Counted from the stretch's first letter, positions 41,227 through 49,600 are shown. The stretch is DNA of 49,600 nucleotides from Chitinophagaceae bacterium (GCA_025933775.1 JAICZH010000007.1:1-49600), one strand, 5' to 3'. Notes: a model not told the origin generated them from the letters alone. Numbers and translations are program-made.

Positions 41227-42423
41227 ATGATAAAAATTGGTTTAATAAGAGAAGGAAAAATTCCGCCCGATAATCGTGTAGCGCTTACACCGGCTCAATC
41301 CAAATGGGTTCAGGAAAATTTACCTGTTAGTATAAAAGTGCAACACAGCGAAACAAGATGTTTTACAAATGATGAATATGCCCAGGCAGGAATTGAAGTA
41401 AAAGAAGATGTAAGTGATTGCGAAATTTTATTGGGAATAAAAGAAGTGCCGGTGAATATGCTGATACCTGAAAAAATATATTTGTTTTTTTCTCACACAA
41501 AAAAAATGCAACCCTATAACCAAAATCTGTTGCAAAATATTATCACCAAAAAAATTACTTTGATAGATTACGAATGTTTTGAGCATGATGATGGCACACG
41601 CATTATCGGGTTTGGATTCTTTGCCGGCGTGGTGGGCGCACATAACGGAATGATGGCTTATGGAAACCGTACCGGCGCTTTTAAATTAGAAAGAGTTTAC
41701 CAGCAAAAAAATTTTCAGCATTTAATTCATACCTATTTCGGATTAAAACTTCCCTTGCTTAAAATCGCTGTAACCGGCAGTGGACGGGTTGCGCATGGAA
41801 TTTTGGAAATTATGAATCTCATGGAAATTCATGAAGCGGAGCCTGATGAATATCTGGAACAAAAATTTCATTACCCTGTGTATGTTCATTTAAAAGGAAA
41901 TGATTTATATGAACATAAACTAACGGGCAAGTACACACGAAATGATTTTCATAATCATCCTGAAAATTATAATTGTCTTTTTAAAAAATATATTAGTGAA
42001 ACAGATATTTTATTAAATGGTGTGTATTGGGAAGAAAAAATACCGCGCTTGTTTGAAATGGCCGATTTAAAAAATCACAATTTTAATATCACAACCATTG
42101 CCGATATTTCTGATGACAGAAACGGATCTGTGCCTTGTAACATCGGTGAGGGAAGAATGGAAGATCCTATTTACGGAGTTGATAAATTTACCGGAAAAAT
42201 TACACCGCCTTATCTTGCAAACGCTGTAGATGTAATGGCGGTGGGCAATTTGCCCAATGAATTGCCGAGAGATGCATCAAGATATTTTGGCGAGCAATTA
42301 ATAAAATTTATTTTAAAAGATTTAATTAACGAAGGTTCAAAAATAATTGCAGATGCAACTATTGTAAAAAAAGGAAAACTAACCAATGGCTTCAGCTACA
42401 TGAAAAAATATGCAGGTATTTAA
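41227..42423 (+). CDS. Alanine dehydrogenase/saccharopine dehydrogenase-like NAD(P) oxidoreductase
   Basis: The 398-residue protein starts KIGLIREGKIPPDNRVALTP, the N-terminal motif shared by alanine dehydrogenase, transhydrogenase alpha and LYS1-type saccharopine dehydrogenase. It continues with LFFSHTKKMQPYNQ and LIDYECFEHDDGTRIIGFGF, a cofactor loop AVTGSGRVAHGILEIM and ITTIADISDDRNGSVPCN near the C-terminus. The H-T-K-K and YE segments favour the saccharopine/lysine branch, but catalytic specificity cannot be fixed from sequence. It lies on its own after the REP-like element. Confidence 0.75.
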   Translation: MIKIGLIREGKIPPDNRVALTPAQSKWVQENLPVSIKVQHSETRCFTNDEYAQAGIEVKEDVSDCEILLGIKEVPVNMLIPEKIYLFFSHTKKMQPYNQNLLQNIITKKITLIDYECFEHDDGTRIIGFGFFAGVVGAHNGMMAYGNRTGAFKLERVYQQKNFQHLIHTYFGLKLPLLKIAVTGSGRVAHGILEIMNLMEIHEAEPDEYLEQKFHYPVYVHLKGNDLYEHKLTGKYTRNDFHNHPENYNCLFKKYISETDILLNGVYWEEKIPRLFEMADLKNHNFNITTIADISDDRNGSVPCNIGEGRMEDPIYGVDKFTGKITPPYLANAVDVMAVGNLPNELPRDASRYFGEQLIKFILKDLINEGSKIIADATIVKKGKLTNGFSYMKKYAGI

Positions 42424-42441
42424 TAAATATATTCATAAAAT

Positions 42442-43185
42442 TTACAGGTATAAATAATAATCTTTCAGCAAGCCTTTAAACTCTTGCGTATATTCATTTC
42501 TACCATTTTTTATTGTTATTTCTTTTGTTGATGGCTCTGTCTTTTGTTTTTGCAAAAGATACATTACTCTGAAATAATTAGGTGACGGTGTTTGCTTCAC
42601 TTTTATCTTTTCTTTTATAAATAATGAATACATTGTTGCAGTTTCTTCAAAAAATTTTGATCTGTGCCATGGAAGTATTGCCGCTAAAGCCCCACCATTA
42701 CTGAGTAAATTGTTTGTAACAACAATTAGCTCTTCTAAATTTAAAGCGGCGCTATGCTTTGCAATATTTTTTCTTTCATCTTCAGGCAACAAATTATTTT
42801 CATAAAAAGGCGGATTGCAAATAATAAGCTCATATTGCAAAGACGGTTTCCAATTTTTTATGTCTGCATGAAAAATTTCTATTCGTGTACCCATCACCGC
42901 CTGCCTGTCCGGTAGGCAGGTTAGTTTACAATTTTCAATTGCTTGTTCACAAGCATTTTTATCTATTTCAATTGCATGAATTGTTGCATTACATTTTTGT
43001 GCAAGCATCAGGCTGAGTAATCCCGTGCCTGTTCCAATGTCTAAAATATTTTGGGGATTAATTTTTTTCTTTTCAACAGCATTGGCAATCCATGCTCCGA
43101 AAATGCAAGAATCAGTGCACACTTTCATGCTGCATTTTTGCTGATGAATAACAAATTTTTTGAATTGAAAATAGGAATTAGGCAA
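42442..43185 (-). CDS. tRNA1(Val) (adenine37-N6)-methyltransferase (TrmN6 family)
   Basis: The product is a SAM-dependent N6-adenine methyltransferase that modifies A37 of tRNA-Val. It shows the substrate motif YFQFKKFVIHQQKCSMKV, TDSCIFGAW, the SAM loop LDIGTGTGLLSLMLAQ and the catalytic NPPF in LIICNPPFYENN. I choose a TTG start at 43185, which gives PNSYFQFKKF, the usual family N-terminus, and clears the tsaD stop at 43217. The only ATG (43260) would overlap tsaD by 44 nt and add an unrelated 25-residue leader. A palindromic repeat is inserted in frame, giving an extra segment TCLPDRQAVMG. Confidence 0.85.
   Translation of the reverse strand: MPNSYFQFKKFVIHQQKCSMKVCTDSCIFGAWIANAVEKKKINPQNILDIGTGTGLLSLMLAQKCNATIHAIEIDKNACEQAIENCKLTCLPDRQAVMGTRIEIFHADIKNWKPSLQYELIICNPPFYENNLLPEDERKNIAKHSAALNLEELIVVTNNLLSNGGALAAILPWHRSKFFEETATMYSLFIKEKIKVKQTPSPNYFRVMYLLQKQKTEPSTKEITIKNGRNEYTQEFKGLLKDYYLYL
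42900..42920. repeat. 21-bp palindrome inserted in trmN6 (LPDRQA element)
   Basis: CCTGCCT (42900-42906) and AGGCAGG (42914-42920) flank a CCGG-centred core that also pairs with G-U. It is read in frame as LPDRQA within an otherwise ordinary TrmN6 protein. Insertions coding for LPDRQAG-like peptides recur in proteins of some Bacteroidota, from memory. Confidence 0.7.
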
Positions 43186-43216
43186 AGGAAATTTTATAAA
43201 GAATTCTTTTTTGAAA

Positions 43217-44230
43217 TTAAAAAATTGCTCTTGCGGATGGCACAACAGATAAGTTATCAAACATTTTATTTAAATATTTATAATAACCGGTTATGGCAAT
43301 CATCGCTGCATTATCCGTACAATATTCAAATGCAGGAATAAAAGTTTTCCATCCTTCTTTTTTTCCTAATTTTTCAAATGCATTGCGCAAGCCGCTATTG
43401 GCGCTCACTCCACCAGCAATGCAAATATTTTTTATCCCCGTTTCATCTGCGGCTTTTTTTAATTTATTTAATAAAATAGAAATGATGCGTGATTGAATAG
43501 ATGCACAAATATCTTCCATATTCTCTGCTACAAAATTTTCATTTTTATTTTTTTCATCTCTTATAAAATAAAGTATAGCTGTTTTTAATCCACTAAAACT
43601 AAAATTTAATCCATCAATTTTTGGTTCGGGAAATGTATATTTTTCATTACCGTTTTTTGCATATTTATCAATCAACGGGCCGCCGGGATAAGGCAAGCCT
43701 AAAATTTTTGCTGACTTATCAAAAGCCTCTCCTGCTGCATCATCCAGCGTTTCACCGATTACTTTCATTTGTAAATAATCTTCGCATAAAACAATTTGCG
43801 TGTGGCCACCACTCACTGTTAAACATAGAAAAGGAAAAGATGGAATCTTATTTTTTTTACCGGGCGATTGAATCAAATTGGCCAATACATGGGCCTGCAT
43901 GTGATGTACTGCAATCAATGGTTTGTTGCAAGCAAGAACCAATGATTTTGCAAATTCAGTTCCAACTAATAAAGCGCCGATTAATCCCGGAGATTGGGTA
44001 AATGCAAATGCATCTATTTCATTCAAATTTACATCAGCTTTTTTTAATGCCGTATCTACCACCGGAACTATCGCCTGCAAATGCGCTCTGGAAGCCAGTT
44101 CGGGAACTACTCCACCATATTGCTCATGAATTTTTTGGCTGGCAATAATATTGCTTAAAATAATTCCATCATTGCATACTGATGCTGCAGTTTCATCGCA
44201 CGAAGATTCAATTGCTAGAATATAAGACAT
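43217..44230 (-). CDS. tsaD: tRNA N6-adenosine threonylcarbamoyltransferase
   Basis: TsaD transfers the threonylcarbamoyl group onto A37 of ANN-decoding tRNAs, completing t6A with TsaB and TsaE. The 337-residue product begins ILAIESSCDETAASV and has YGGVVPELASRAHLQAI, metal-binding H110 and H114 (AVHHMQAHVLANL), SGGHTQIVL, GLPYPGGPLIDKYAK and SGLKTAIL, plus the C-terminal IAGGVSANSGLRNAFE and YCTDNAAMIA. It is complete. The MacB-type permease gene lies 12 nt upstream on the same strand. Confidence 0.96.
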   Translation of the reverse strand: MSYILAIESSCDETAASVCNDGIILSNIIASQKIHEQYGGVVPELASRAHLQAIVPVVDTALKKADVNLNEIDAFAFTQSPGLIGALLVGTEFAKSLVLACNKPLIAVHHMQAHVLANLIQSPGKKNKIPSFPFLCLTVSGGHTQIVLCEDYLQMKVIGETLDDAAGEAFDKSAKILGLPYPGGPLIDKYAKNGNEKYTFPEPKIDGLNFSFSGLKTAILYFIRDEKNKNENFVAENMEDICASIQSRIISILLNKLKKAADETGIKNICIAGGVSANSGLRNAFEKLGKKEGWKTFIPAFEYCTDNAAMIAITGYYKYLNKMFDNLSVVPSARAIF

Positions 44231-44242
44231 AAAAAATAAAAA

Positions 44243-45487
44243 TTATTTAGAACGAATAGCAACTACAGGATCTAAACGTGAAGCAGAATATGCAGGAATA
44301 ATTCCTGCAAGAATTCCTATAATAATACATATTGATATGGCAAGCGTAAGTATGCCTGCAGAAATATAAACCGGAAAATTAAAAAGGCTTGAAAGTATAA
44401 GGGTAAGAATATATACCAATAGCAAGCCCATAATGCCTCCAAGCACACAAATGGTTGCTGCTTCCAATAAAAATTCTGAAAGTATGCTTCTCTTTTTTGC
44501 ACCGATGGCTTTTTTTAATCCGATCATTGCGGTTCTTTCTTTTACCGTAACGAACATAATATTAGCAATGCCAAATGCGCCAACGATGAGGCTTAAAATA
44601 CCTATTGCCCAGCCGCCAAGATTAATGCTGTCAAAAAGAGAGCTTACATTATTGCTGAAAGAAGTTACCTGATTCAATGTAAAATTATCTTCTTGTTTCG
44701 GGCTAAGTTTTCTTATGGAACGCATCACACCTTCCAGATCATCGTCGAGAGCTGCAGAACTTACATTGTCTTTTCCTTTCACAATAATTACAGGATGGGT
44801 ATTTTTTTCATTAAATATTTCTCTTGCAAAACGATAAGGAATCATTAAACATTGATCATAATCCGGACCTATCATAGGCGTTCCCATTTTTTTGATAACG
44901 CCAATAATAGTGGCATTGGTTCCCTTTATTTTTATTTGTTTGCCAATTGCCAATGCAGGATTAATAAATAAATTTTCCGCATTGGTATATCCAATAATCG
45001 CAACAGCATTGCCCGATGCAAATTCAGCTTGTGAAATAAAACGACCGTATCCCATCGTTACGGGTTGTATGTCGTTTTCTTCTTCACTTATGCCGAGTGT
45101 TGAAACGCCCTGCAATGCATAATCCTGGTACTCTACAGTAACTCTCGTATTAATTTCAAAAGCTACGTTACTTGCTAACCGGCTTCTTTGTTTTATTAAA
45201 CTAACTTCTTCAAATTTTGGCACTGGCCGGTTCACATATTTCCACCATGGATAATCAGCGCCACCTGCATATTGCCACTTATCAATATAAATTGTATTAG
45301 TGCCCAGACTTTTAATTTGATTTTGAATATTTGCTTCCAAACTATTAACGGTTGCCAACACACCGATGATGCAAAATATACCAAATGAAATTCCGATTAA
45401 TGAGAGCGCTGTGCGCAATTTATTTACCATAAGCTCCTGCATGGTGAGCCGAAAAGAACTGGCCAATATGTTGAGCGTTTTGCGCAT
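44243..45487 (-). CDS. ABC transporter permease, MacB/FtsX type
   Basis: The 414-residue inner-membrane protein has one N-terminal span (about 25-47, LRTALSLIGISFGIFCIIGV), a large periplasmic MacB_PCD domain, and three C-terminal spans with the FtsX pattern NIMFVTVKERTAMIGLKKAI and GAKKRSILSEFLLEA. Type VII ABC systems of this kind move signals or lipoproteins across the envelope by mechanotransmission. The ATPase subunit is not adjacent. The TAAATTTG promoter element ends 4 nt before the ATG, so translation is probably leaderless. Confidence 0.9.
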   Translation of the reverse strand: MRKTLNILASSFRLTMQELMVNKLRTALSLIGISFGIFCIIGVLATVNSLEANIQNQIKSLGTNTIYIDKWQYAGGADYPWWKYVNRPVPKFEEVSLIKQRSRLASNVAFEINTRVTVEYQDYALQGVSTLGISEEENDIQPVTMGYGRFISQAEFASGNAVAIIGYTNAENLFINPALAIGKQIKIKGTNATIIGVIKKMGTPMIGPDYDQCLMIPYRFAREIFNEKNTHPVIIVKGKDNVSSAALDDDLEGVMRSIRKLSPKQEDNFTLNQVTSFSNNVSSLFDSINLGGWAIGILSLIVGAFGIANIMFVTVKERTAMIGLKKAIGAKKRSILSEFLLEAATICVLGGIMGLLLVYILTLILSSLFNFPVYISAGILTLAISICIIIGILAGIIPAYSASRLDPVVAIRSK

Positions 45488-45491
45488 GAGG

Positions 45492-45499
45492 CAAATTTA
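45492..45499 (-). promoter_or_regulatory. -7 element directly before the permease gene
   Basis: On the minus strand TAAATTTG matches TAnnTTTG and ends only 4 nt before the ATG at 45487, implying a leaderless transcript. Confidence 0.45.
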
Positions 45500-45600
45500 A
45501 TGTTTTTTAAAATTAGGTTACTAAAATGCAAATGGCAAATAAGTAAAACGGAAATAAGCAATAGGCAATTGATAAATTTATAATTCAATAATAAATATTA

Positions 45601-46254
45601 TCAATTCTTTCCCTTCAGCATTGGTACAAAAGAAAAATTAGAAAAAGTTTCTTCGTTGTAACTGCCCTCTTCATTTTTAGTAATGCGTTTCATTTTTTGA
45701 ATTCCATCCTCATCAAGTGGAATCACCATTTTACCGCCGGGCTTTAATTGTTCAATCAACTTTGGTGGAATAAAAGGCGCAGCTGCTGTAATAAGAATTT
45801 TATCGAATGGGGCAAACGTTGGAAGGCCTTCAAATCCATCGCCATAAAAAAATTTTATATTGGGATATTTTTTTCTGAAAATAAATTCTTTGTTCAAATC
45901 AAACAATCCTTTCTTACGTTCAATGGTAAAAACAATGGCACCCATTTCTGCTAAAACCGTTGCCTGATAAGCGCTTCCTGTGCCAATCTCTAAAATTTTT
46001 TCGTAAGGTTTTATTTCCAAAAGCTGGGTTTGATAAGCCACCGTGTAAGGCTGAGAGATAGTCTGCCCTTCCCTGATAGGAAATGCCCGGTCTTCGTATG
46101 CAATATGGTCAAGCGCAGTATCCAAAAAAAAATGACGCGGAATATTCATCATGGCATCAAGCACACGCTCATCAGTAATTCCTTTTTCTTTTATACTGTT
46201 GATTAATTTTTTCCGCAAACCTTTATGGCGGTAAGTGTCTTCGTACTTTCGCAT
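45601..46254 (-). CDS. pcm: Protein-L-isoaspartate O-methyltransferase
   Basis: Pcm repairs damaged proteins by methylating isoaspartyl residues with SAM. The 217-residue product has MNIPRHFFLDTALDHIAYED, the pre-motif EGQTISQPYTVAYQTQLL, the SAM loop ILEIGTGSAYQATVLAEMG, FYGDGFEGLPTFAPFDKILI and LKPGGKMVIPL. Length and motifs are complete. It is followed by self-similar intergenic repeats near 45550 and preceded by a near-consensus promoter. Confidence 0.95.
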   Translation of the reverse strand: MRKYEDTYRHKGLRKKLINSIKEKGITDERVLDAMMNIPRHFFLDTALDHIAYEDRAFPIREGQTISQPYTVAYQTQLLEIKPYEKILEIGTGSAYQATVLAEMGAIVFTIERKKGLFDLNKEFIFRKKYPNIKFFYGDGFEGLPTFAPFDKILITAAAPFIPPKLIEQLKPGGKMVIPLDEDGIQKMKRITKNEEGSYNEETFSNFSFVPMLKGKN

Positions 46255-46286
46255 GAATGCAATTTATAAATGTTAGTGAAACATTT

Positions 46287-46294
46287 CAAAAGTA
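46287..46294 (-). promoter_or_regulatory. Predicted -7 element of pcm
   Basis: On the minus strand TACTTTTG matches TAnnTTTG, 32 nt before the pcm ATG. No -33 TTTG was found at proper spacing. Confidence 0.4.
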
Positions 46295-46339
46295 GTTTTA
46301 GTAAAAAGCTTAGGCATGTGTTTTGTAATCTGTTCAACT

Positions 46340-47953
46340 ATGAAAAAAATCTATATCCAGTTATTTATCTTTTCAATTTTTATAGCAGCGTGCCAGCAAA
46401 ATAATTCTTCTGAAACAGTTGTTTCAAAAAAAGAAAAAAAAATCAGCAAAAGAGATTACAGTATTCATAAGCCAAACGCTTATAATGATATTTTTTTAGA
46501 CAGTGCTAATGTTGAAAAATTTATTCTGAACAATAAAATACCCGATTCCATTGCAACGCGTATGCGTAGTTTTTATAATACACGCAATTATGAATTTGCT
46601 TGGTTTTCTTCGCAGGGTTTAGCTGAGCAGGCATATGGTTTTTGGAGTCTTCAAAATTATGTAGGAGATACTGCCACCAAAATTAAAGGCATTAAAAAAA
46701 CGATGGAAGAGCTTATGGCCAACGATAGCCTTGTTATTAACCAAAACGATAGCAATGCAATTCATACCGAACTTTTGCTAACAGAAAGTTTTATAAATTT
46801 TATTAATGATAATTATGAAAAAGGATATGTGAAAAGAAAAGAAATGGAGCGGTTTATTCCTTTCAAAAAACAAGACCCGATTTATCTTTCAGATTCATTA
46901 TTAAATAAAAAACATAAAGACGATAAATATTTTTCTGATGTAAATGAATCGTATAAATTACTTTCCGATCAATTAAAAAAATATACCGACATTGCTAAAA
47001 CCGGCGGCTGGCCTGTAATACCCCCTGCTGCAAAAAAACTGAAGAAAGGAAAAACATCTCCTGAAATAAAATTGCTAAAAAAATATTTTACCATTACCGG
47101 CGATCTTACCGTTGCTGATACTACAGATATTTTTAATGAAAACCTTACCAATGCCATAAAAAATTTTCAAACACGTTTTGGCAACACAGTTGATGGAAAA
47201 ATTTCTGAAACACTGCTCAAAGAAATGAATGTGCCGGCTATTGAAAGAGTAAAACAAATTCTTATCAACATGAACCGGGTGAGGTGGATGCCGCAGGAAC
47301 CCGGCGGCAAGCTAATTGTGGTAAATATTCCTGAATTCATTTTATATGTTTACGATGGAAAAAATAAAATTTTTGAAATGCCTGTGGTGGTTGGAAAGGA
47401 CGGGCATAACACTACTATATTTTCAGACAGGCTTACTACAATTGTATTCAGCCCATATTGGAACGTTCCTGAAAGTATTGTAAAAAAAGAAATTGTTCCG
47501 GCTATGCAAAAAGATACGGGTTATTTAAATAAAAATGATATGGAAATAACCGGAGAGCGTGATGGATTGCCGGTTGTAAGGCAAAAGCCCGGCGACAAAA
47601 ATTCATTAGGTAAGGTAAAATTTTTATTTCCCAATAGTTTTAATATTTACTTTCATGATACGCCGGTCAAAAGTCTTTTTAATAAAAACGTACGTGCATA
47701 CAGCCATGGATGCATTCGATTGAGCGAGCCCGAAAAATTAGCGGACTATCTTTTGAAGGATAATAAAAACTGGACGGATGAAAAAATTAATGAAGCCATG
47801 AACAGTGGACATGAACAAAGCGTTGATTTAAAAAATCCGGTTCCAGTTTTTATAACTTATTATACAGCGTGGGTAAATGAAAATGGGCAACTTAATTTTC
47901 GCAATGATATTTATGGGCATGATGCAGATATTGCAGCGAGAATGTTTAAGTAA
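46340..47953 (+). CDS. L,D-transpeptidase lipoprotein (YcbB/LdtD type)
   Basis: The 537-residue product starts with a lipoprotein signal peptide (KKIYIQLFIFSIFIAAC, lipobox FIAAC). Its domain order is that of YcbB enzymes: a scaffold domain, a peptidoglycan-binding-like segment (FQTRFGNTVDGKISETLLKE), and the YkuD catalytic domain (GGKLIVVNIPEFILYVYDG through FSPYWNVPESIVKKEI). The active site is in YSHGCIRLSEP with H456, C458 and R460. Such enzymes form 3-3 cross-links in peptidoglycan in the periplasm. The ATG at 46316 is rejected because it puts eight residues ahead of the signal peptide. Confidence 0.92.
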   Translation: MKKIYIQLFIFSIFIAACQQNNSSETVVSKKEKKISKRDYSIHKPNAYNDIFLDSANVEKFILNNKIPDSIATRMRSFYNTRNYEFAWFSSQGLAEQAYGFWSLQNYVGDTATKIKGIKKTMEELMANDSLVINQNDSNAIHTELLLTESFINFINDNYEKGYVKRKEMERFIPFKKQDPIYLSDSLLNKKHKDDKYFSDVNESYKLLSDQLKKYTDIAKTGGWPVIPPAAKKLKKGKTSPEIKLLKKYFTITGDLTVADTTDIFNENLTNAIKNFQTRFGNTVDGKISETLLKEMNVPAIERVKQILINMNRVRWMPQEPGGKLIVVNIPEFILYVYDGKNKIFEMPVVVGKDGHNTTIFSDRLTTIVFSPYWNVPESIVKKEIVPAMQKDTGYLNKNDMEITGERDGLPVVRQKPGDKNSLGKVKFLFPNSFNIYFHDTPVKSLFNKNVRAYSHGCIRLSEPEKLADYLLKDNKNWTDEKINEAMNSGHEQSVDLKNPVPVFITYYTAWVNENGQLNFRNDIYGHDADIAARMFK

Positions 47954-48299
47954 ATGTTACAACTGCGCATAAATCAATCGTACTTTCTTTCGGGATTGTA
48001 TTTTTTGAACTGTCACTTTTTTGTGCAGACGAAGACCCAAAATCAATCAAGAAAATTATAACTATGAAAATTATTTTCATGATGTTATCCGAAATTATGA
48101 TTTATTGATTGGGAAATGTCATGCTATCCTATCTTTTTTCTTTTGAAACATTATAAAATAATTTCATGCTTTTTCCGTTTTAAATACTAAAATCGTAAAT
48201 TAAAATTGTGGCAAACTTTTTGCCGTTTCGTAAAAATGGCCTAATCGTTTTCATTATTTTTGTTTTCTGAATTATTTTAACCCACACTAAAACCACATT
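47954..48299. other. 346-bp gene-free stretch
   Basis: No convincing gene. A 51-codon frame starts right after the L,D-transpeptidase stop (47954) but has no supporting signal. Two small palindromes are visible: ATGAAAATTATTTTCAT (48064-48080) and GGCAAACTTTTTGCC (48210-48224). The latter is 75 bp before the DUF4114 gene and could be an operator. Confidence 0.55.
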
Positions 48300-49037
48300 A
48301 TGAATTATAAAAATTTTGCCTCGCTTCTTTTCACTGTTTTTGTACTTGCTGCCTGCCACAAAGATAAACCCAAAACAAGGGAAGTAAAGTTTACTTCAAC
48401 TACTTATCAGACTTTGGGAAGCTATGATGCGATGGGAAAACCAAATTATTTATCTGCCCCAGATACCATTTCTCCCAACTTAATATCATTTCTGGATAGT
48501 ATTCTCGTGGAGGGAGTGGATTTAAGAACCACACATCCCGAGCTCCTTTCAAGTTCAGCGATTGCTGATATTAAGATTACACAAACGTCTGATGTATATA
48601 TAACTTTTGTATCAACAAGTGGAGGATATACCAATTCATTTGGTTTTTATACTTATCCTTCAACTCAGCCGCCTGCAACTGCCGCGGATATAAAAACCAT
48701 TACTGATATTTTCCCCAACTCGGGAAGATACACCACATTACATCGTGGAGATAAAGTAAAAATAGGCAGGTTCGATCCGGGAACATCCATAGGTTTTGTT
48801 TTAATGCAAAAAGGATGGGATACTACTATTCATAATCTCAATACCGATGTGGTTCATTTTTGCTCCAACGATGTTTTAAATCCTGAAGTGGATCCGAGTT
48901 TGAAAAAGCATGCCGTTTTAATTAACTATCCTGCTGAGAATAAGGTTTTGATCGGTTTTGAAGACCTCGACAGAACGAATCCTTATTGTGATAATGATTT
49001 TAATGATCTGGTAGTGTATGCTACTATTACTCCGTAA
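48300..49037 (+). CDS. DUF4114-domain lipoprotein
   Basis: The 245-residue protein has a lipoprotein signal (NYKNFASLLFTVFVLAAC). Its C-terminal part carries the DUF4114 signature: IGFVLMQKGWD and VLIGFEDLDRTNPYCDNDFN, ending DLVVYATI. The acidic D-x-D-N-D-F-N-D run resembles calcium-binding loops. The family occurs in surface and extracellular proteins with unknown function. The first part (about residues 30-130) is unrelated to anything I recognise. It is probably anchored in the outer membrane. Confidence 0.85.
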   Translation: MNYKNFASLLFTVFVLAACHKDKPKTREVKFTSTTYQTLGSYDAMGKPNYLSAPDTISPNLISFLDSILVEGVDLRTTHPELLSSSAIADIKITQTSDVYITFVSTSGGYTNSFGFYTYPSTQPPATAADIKTITDIFPNSGRYTTLHRGDKVKIGRFDPGTSIGFVLMQKGWDTTIHNLNTDVVHFCSNDVLNPEVDPSLKKHAVLINYPAENKVLIGFEDLDRTNPYCDNDFNDLVVYATITP

Positions 49038-49056
49038 AAAAAAATTATTCAAAAGT

Positions 49057-49083
49057 ATTTTCGTATAGCCGTTACCGTTATAA
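49057..49083 (+). repeat. Dispersed 26-bp intergenic element, copy 6
   Basis: ATTTTCGTATAGCCGTTACC followed by GTTATAA, 19 nt after the DUF4114 stop. It matches the copy at 36156 with small changes. Confidence 0.6.
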
Positions 49084-49098
49084 TAGTCAGTTTCGATC

Positions 49099-49600
49099 TT
49101 ACATCGTATCTAATTTTCTTACCACATCTTTATGCAATAAAATTCTTACCAACATAATGATGGCTGTGAATGCGAAGATGCCCCCGATTACCCAATTCAA
49201 AATACTTTGATTGGCATTCAATTCCTGTACAACATATTTACCGCCGAAAATAAAAACACAATTACCGGCTAATGTTCCCAGCCCGATGCCTACAATATAA
49301 AAATTATAAAAAGAATTTTTAGGTTGTAAAATATTTTTTTGAAATAAAACCGTGCTCCATCCAAACCAGAATGGAACCTGCATGGGGCTGATGGCGCTCA
49401 GTAATAAGCCAAGTACAAAGCGATTCATATTATTATTGAGCATTACATTTTTTGCATGATGCGCATGCATGGCTGCAATAAAACTTCCCGCGGCAAGCGC
49501 CACTACAATAGCGAGTGCAATCCATTCCATCCATTTAAAAAGAACTTTTTGTTTGCGTATCCAGTTAATCCCTACCAGCGAAATGCGCACATAAAACATT
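49099..49600 (-). CDS. LysE-family translocator, partial at the window edge
   Basis: The visible 166 residues have four membrane spans (WMEWIALAIVVALAAGSFIA, LLLSAISPMQVPFWFGWST, NFYIVGIGLGTLAGNCVFIF, WVIGGIFAFTAIIMLVRIL). The pattern SPMQVPFWFGWSTVL matches the second half of LysE/RhtB exporters, which pump amino acids or derivatives from the cytoplasm. The gene extends beyond the window, so its N-terminal spans and true start are not seen. The ATG at 49599 is internal or accidental. Confidence 0.8.
   Translation of the reverse strand, partial: MFYVRISLVGINWIRKQKVLFKWMEWIALAIVVALAAGSFIAAMHAHHAKNVMLNNNMNRFVLGLLLSAISPMQVPFWFGWSTVLFQKNILQPKNSFYNFYIVGIGLGTLAGNCVFIFGGKYVVQELNANQSILNWVIGGIFAFTAIIMLVRILLHKDVVRKLDTM

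Noticed and set aside
47954-48109. 51-codon frame directly after the L,D-transpeptidase gene
   Set aside because: Composition is not protein-like, there is no promoter, and it has no clear hydrophobic or charged pattern.
1-49600. CRISPR arrays, prophage modules or complete insertion sequences
   Set aside because: No evenly spaced direct repeats, no integrase or transposase genes, and no phage structural genes were seen.

Overview
The window reads as chromosomal DNA of a Bacteroidota bacterium, most likely of the Chitinophagales/Chitinophagaceae type. This is inference from gene content and signals. The DNA is AT-rich, and many genes are preceded by the Bacteroidota -7 element TAnnTTTG, sometimes with TTTG 18-21 bp upstream, while Shine-Dalgarno sites are rare. 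There are several signal-peptide outer-membrane barrels ending in Phe/Leu and families typical of the phylum (DUF3810, short LeuA, bL32 without zinc cysteines). No CRISPR array, rRNA operon, complete insertion sequence or prophage was seen.

Layout. 1-12 kb holds a tRNA-Leu(CAG), dapD, a divergent glycosyltransferase-9/tsaC pair, two outer-membrane proteins, a DEAD-box helicase, a DUF3810 protein, yceD-rpmF with a strong terminator, plsX and a large outer-membrane protein. 11.8-25.7 kb holds metZ converging on a minus-strand cluster with the whole branched-chain amino-acid pathway: leuA-leuC-leuD-leuB-ilvE-ilvD-(ORF6N remnant)-ilvB-ilvN-(decayed glyoxalase gene)-ilvC-ilvA. A terminator-like hairpin lies between leuA and leuC. 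25.8-30 kb holds a helical protein of unknown function and an outer-membrane barrel whose periplasmic part carries kinase-like motifs.

30.1-36.2 kb holds a small EamA protein, an arsR-arsM-arsC arsenic set with two matching palindromic operators, a CheY-like protein, an FNR-type regulator followed by an FNR-like box and a Rossmann protein, yceI, and dctA. 36.2-41 kb holds dnaG, two very small single-span membrane proteins, a DUF892 ferritin-like protein, a 590-bp gene-free stretch that looks like a non-coding RNA locus, a winged-helix-like protein, a DoxX-like protein and tRNA-Leu(CAA). 41-49.6 kb holds an AlaDH/saccharopine-dehydrogenase-like enzyme, trmN6, tsaD, a MacB-type permease, pcm, a lipoprotein L,D-transpeptidase, a DUF4114 lipoprotein and a LysE-family gene cut by the window end.

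The best candidate for something undescribed is the locus at about 39.28-39.63 kb. It has two palindromes, a near-consensus promoter, a predicted transcript that starts at a 14-bp closing stem ending in a U-tract, a run of repeated ATCC motifs, and a second terminator. Next come the kinase-like/barrel protein at 27.4-30.0 kb and several short repeat families: a 26-bp element found six times between genes, a REP-like element flanked by 10-bp direct repeats, and a palindrome inserted in frame into trmN6.
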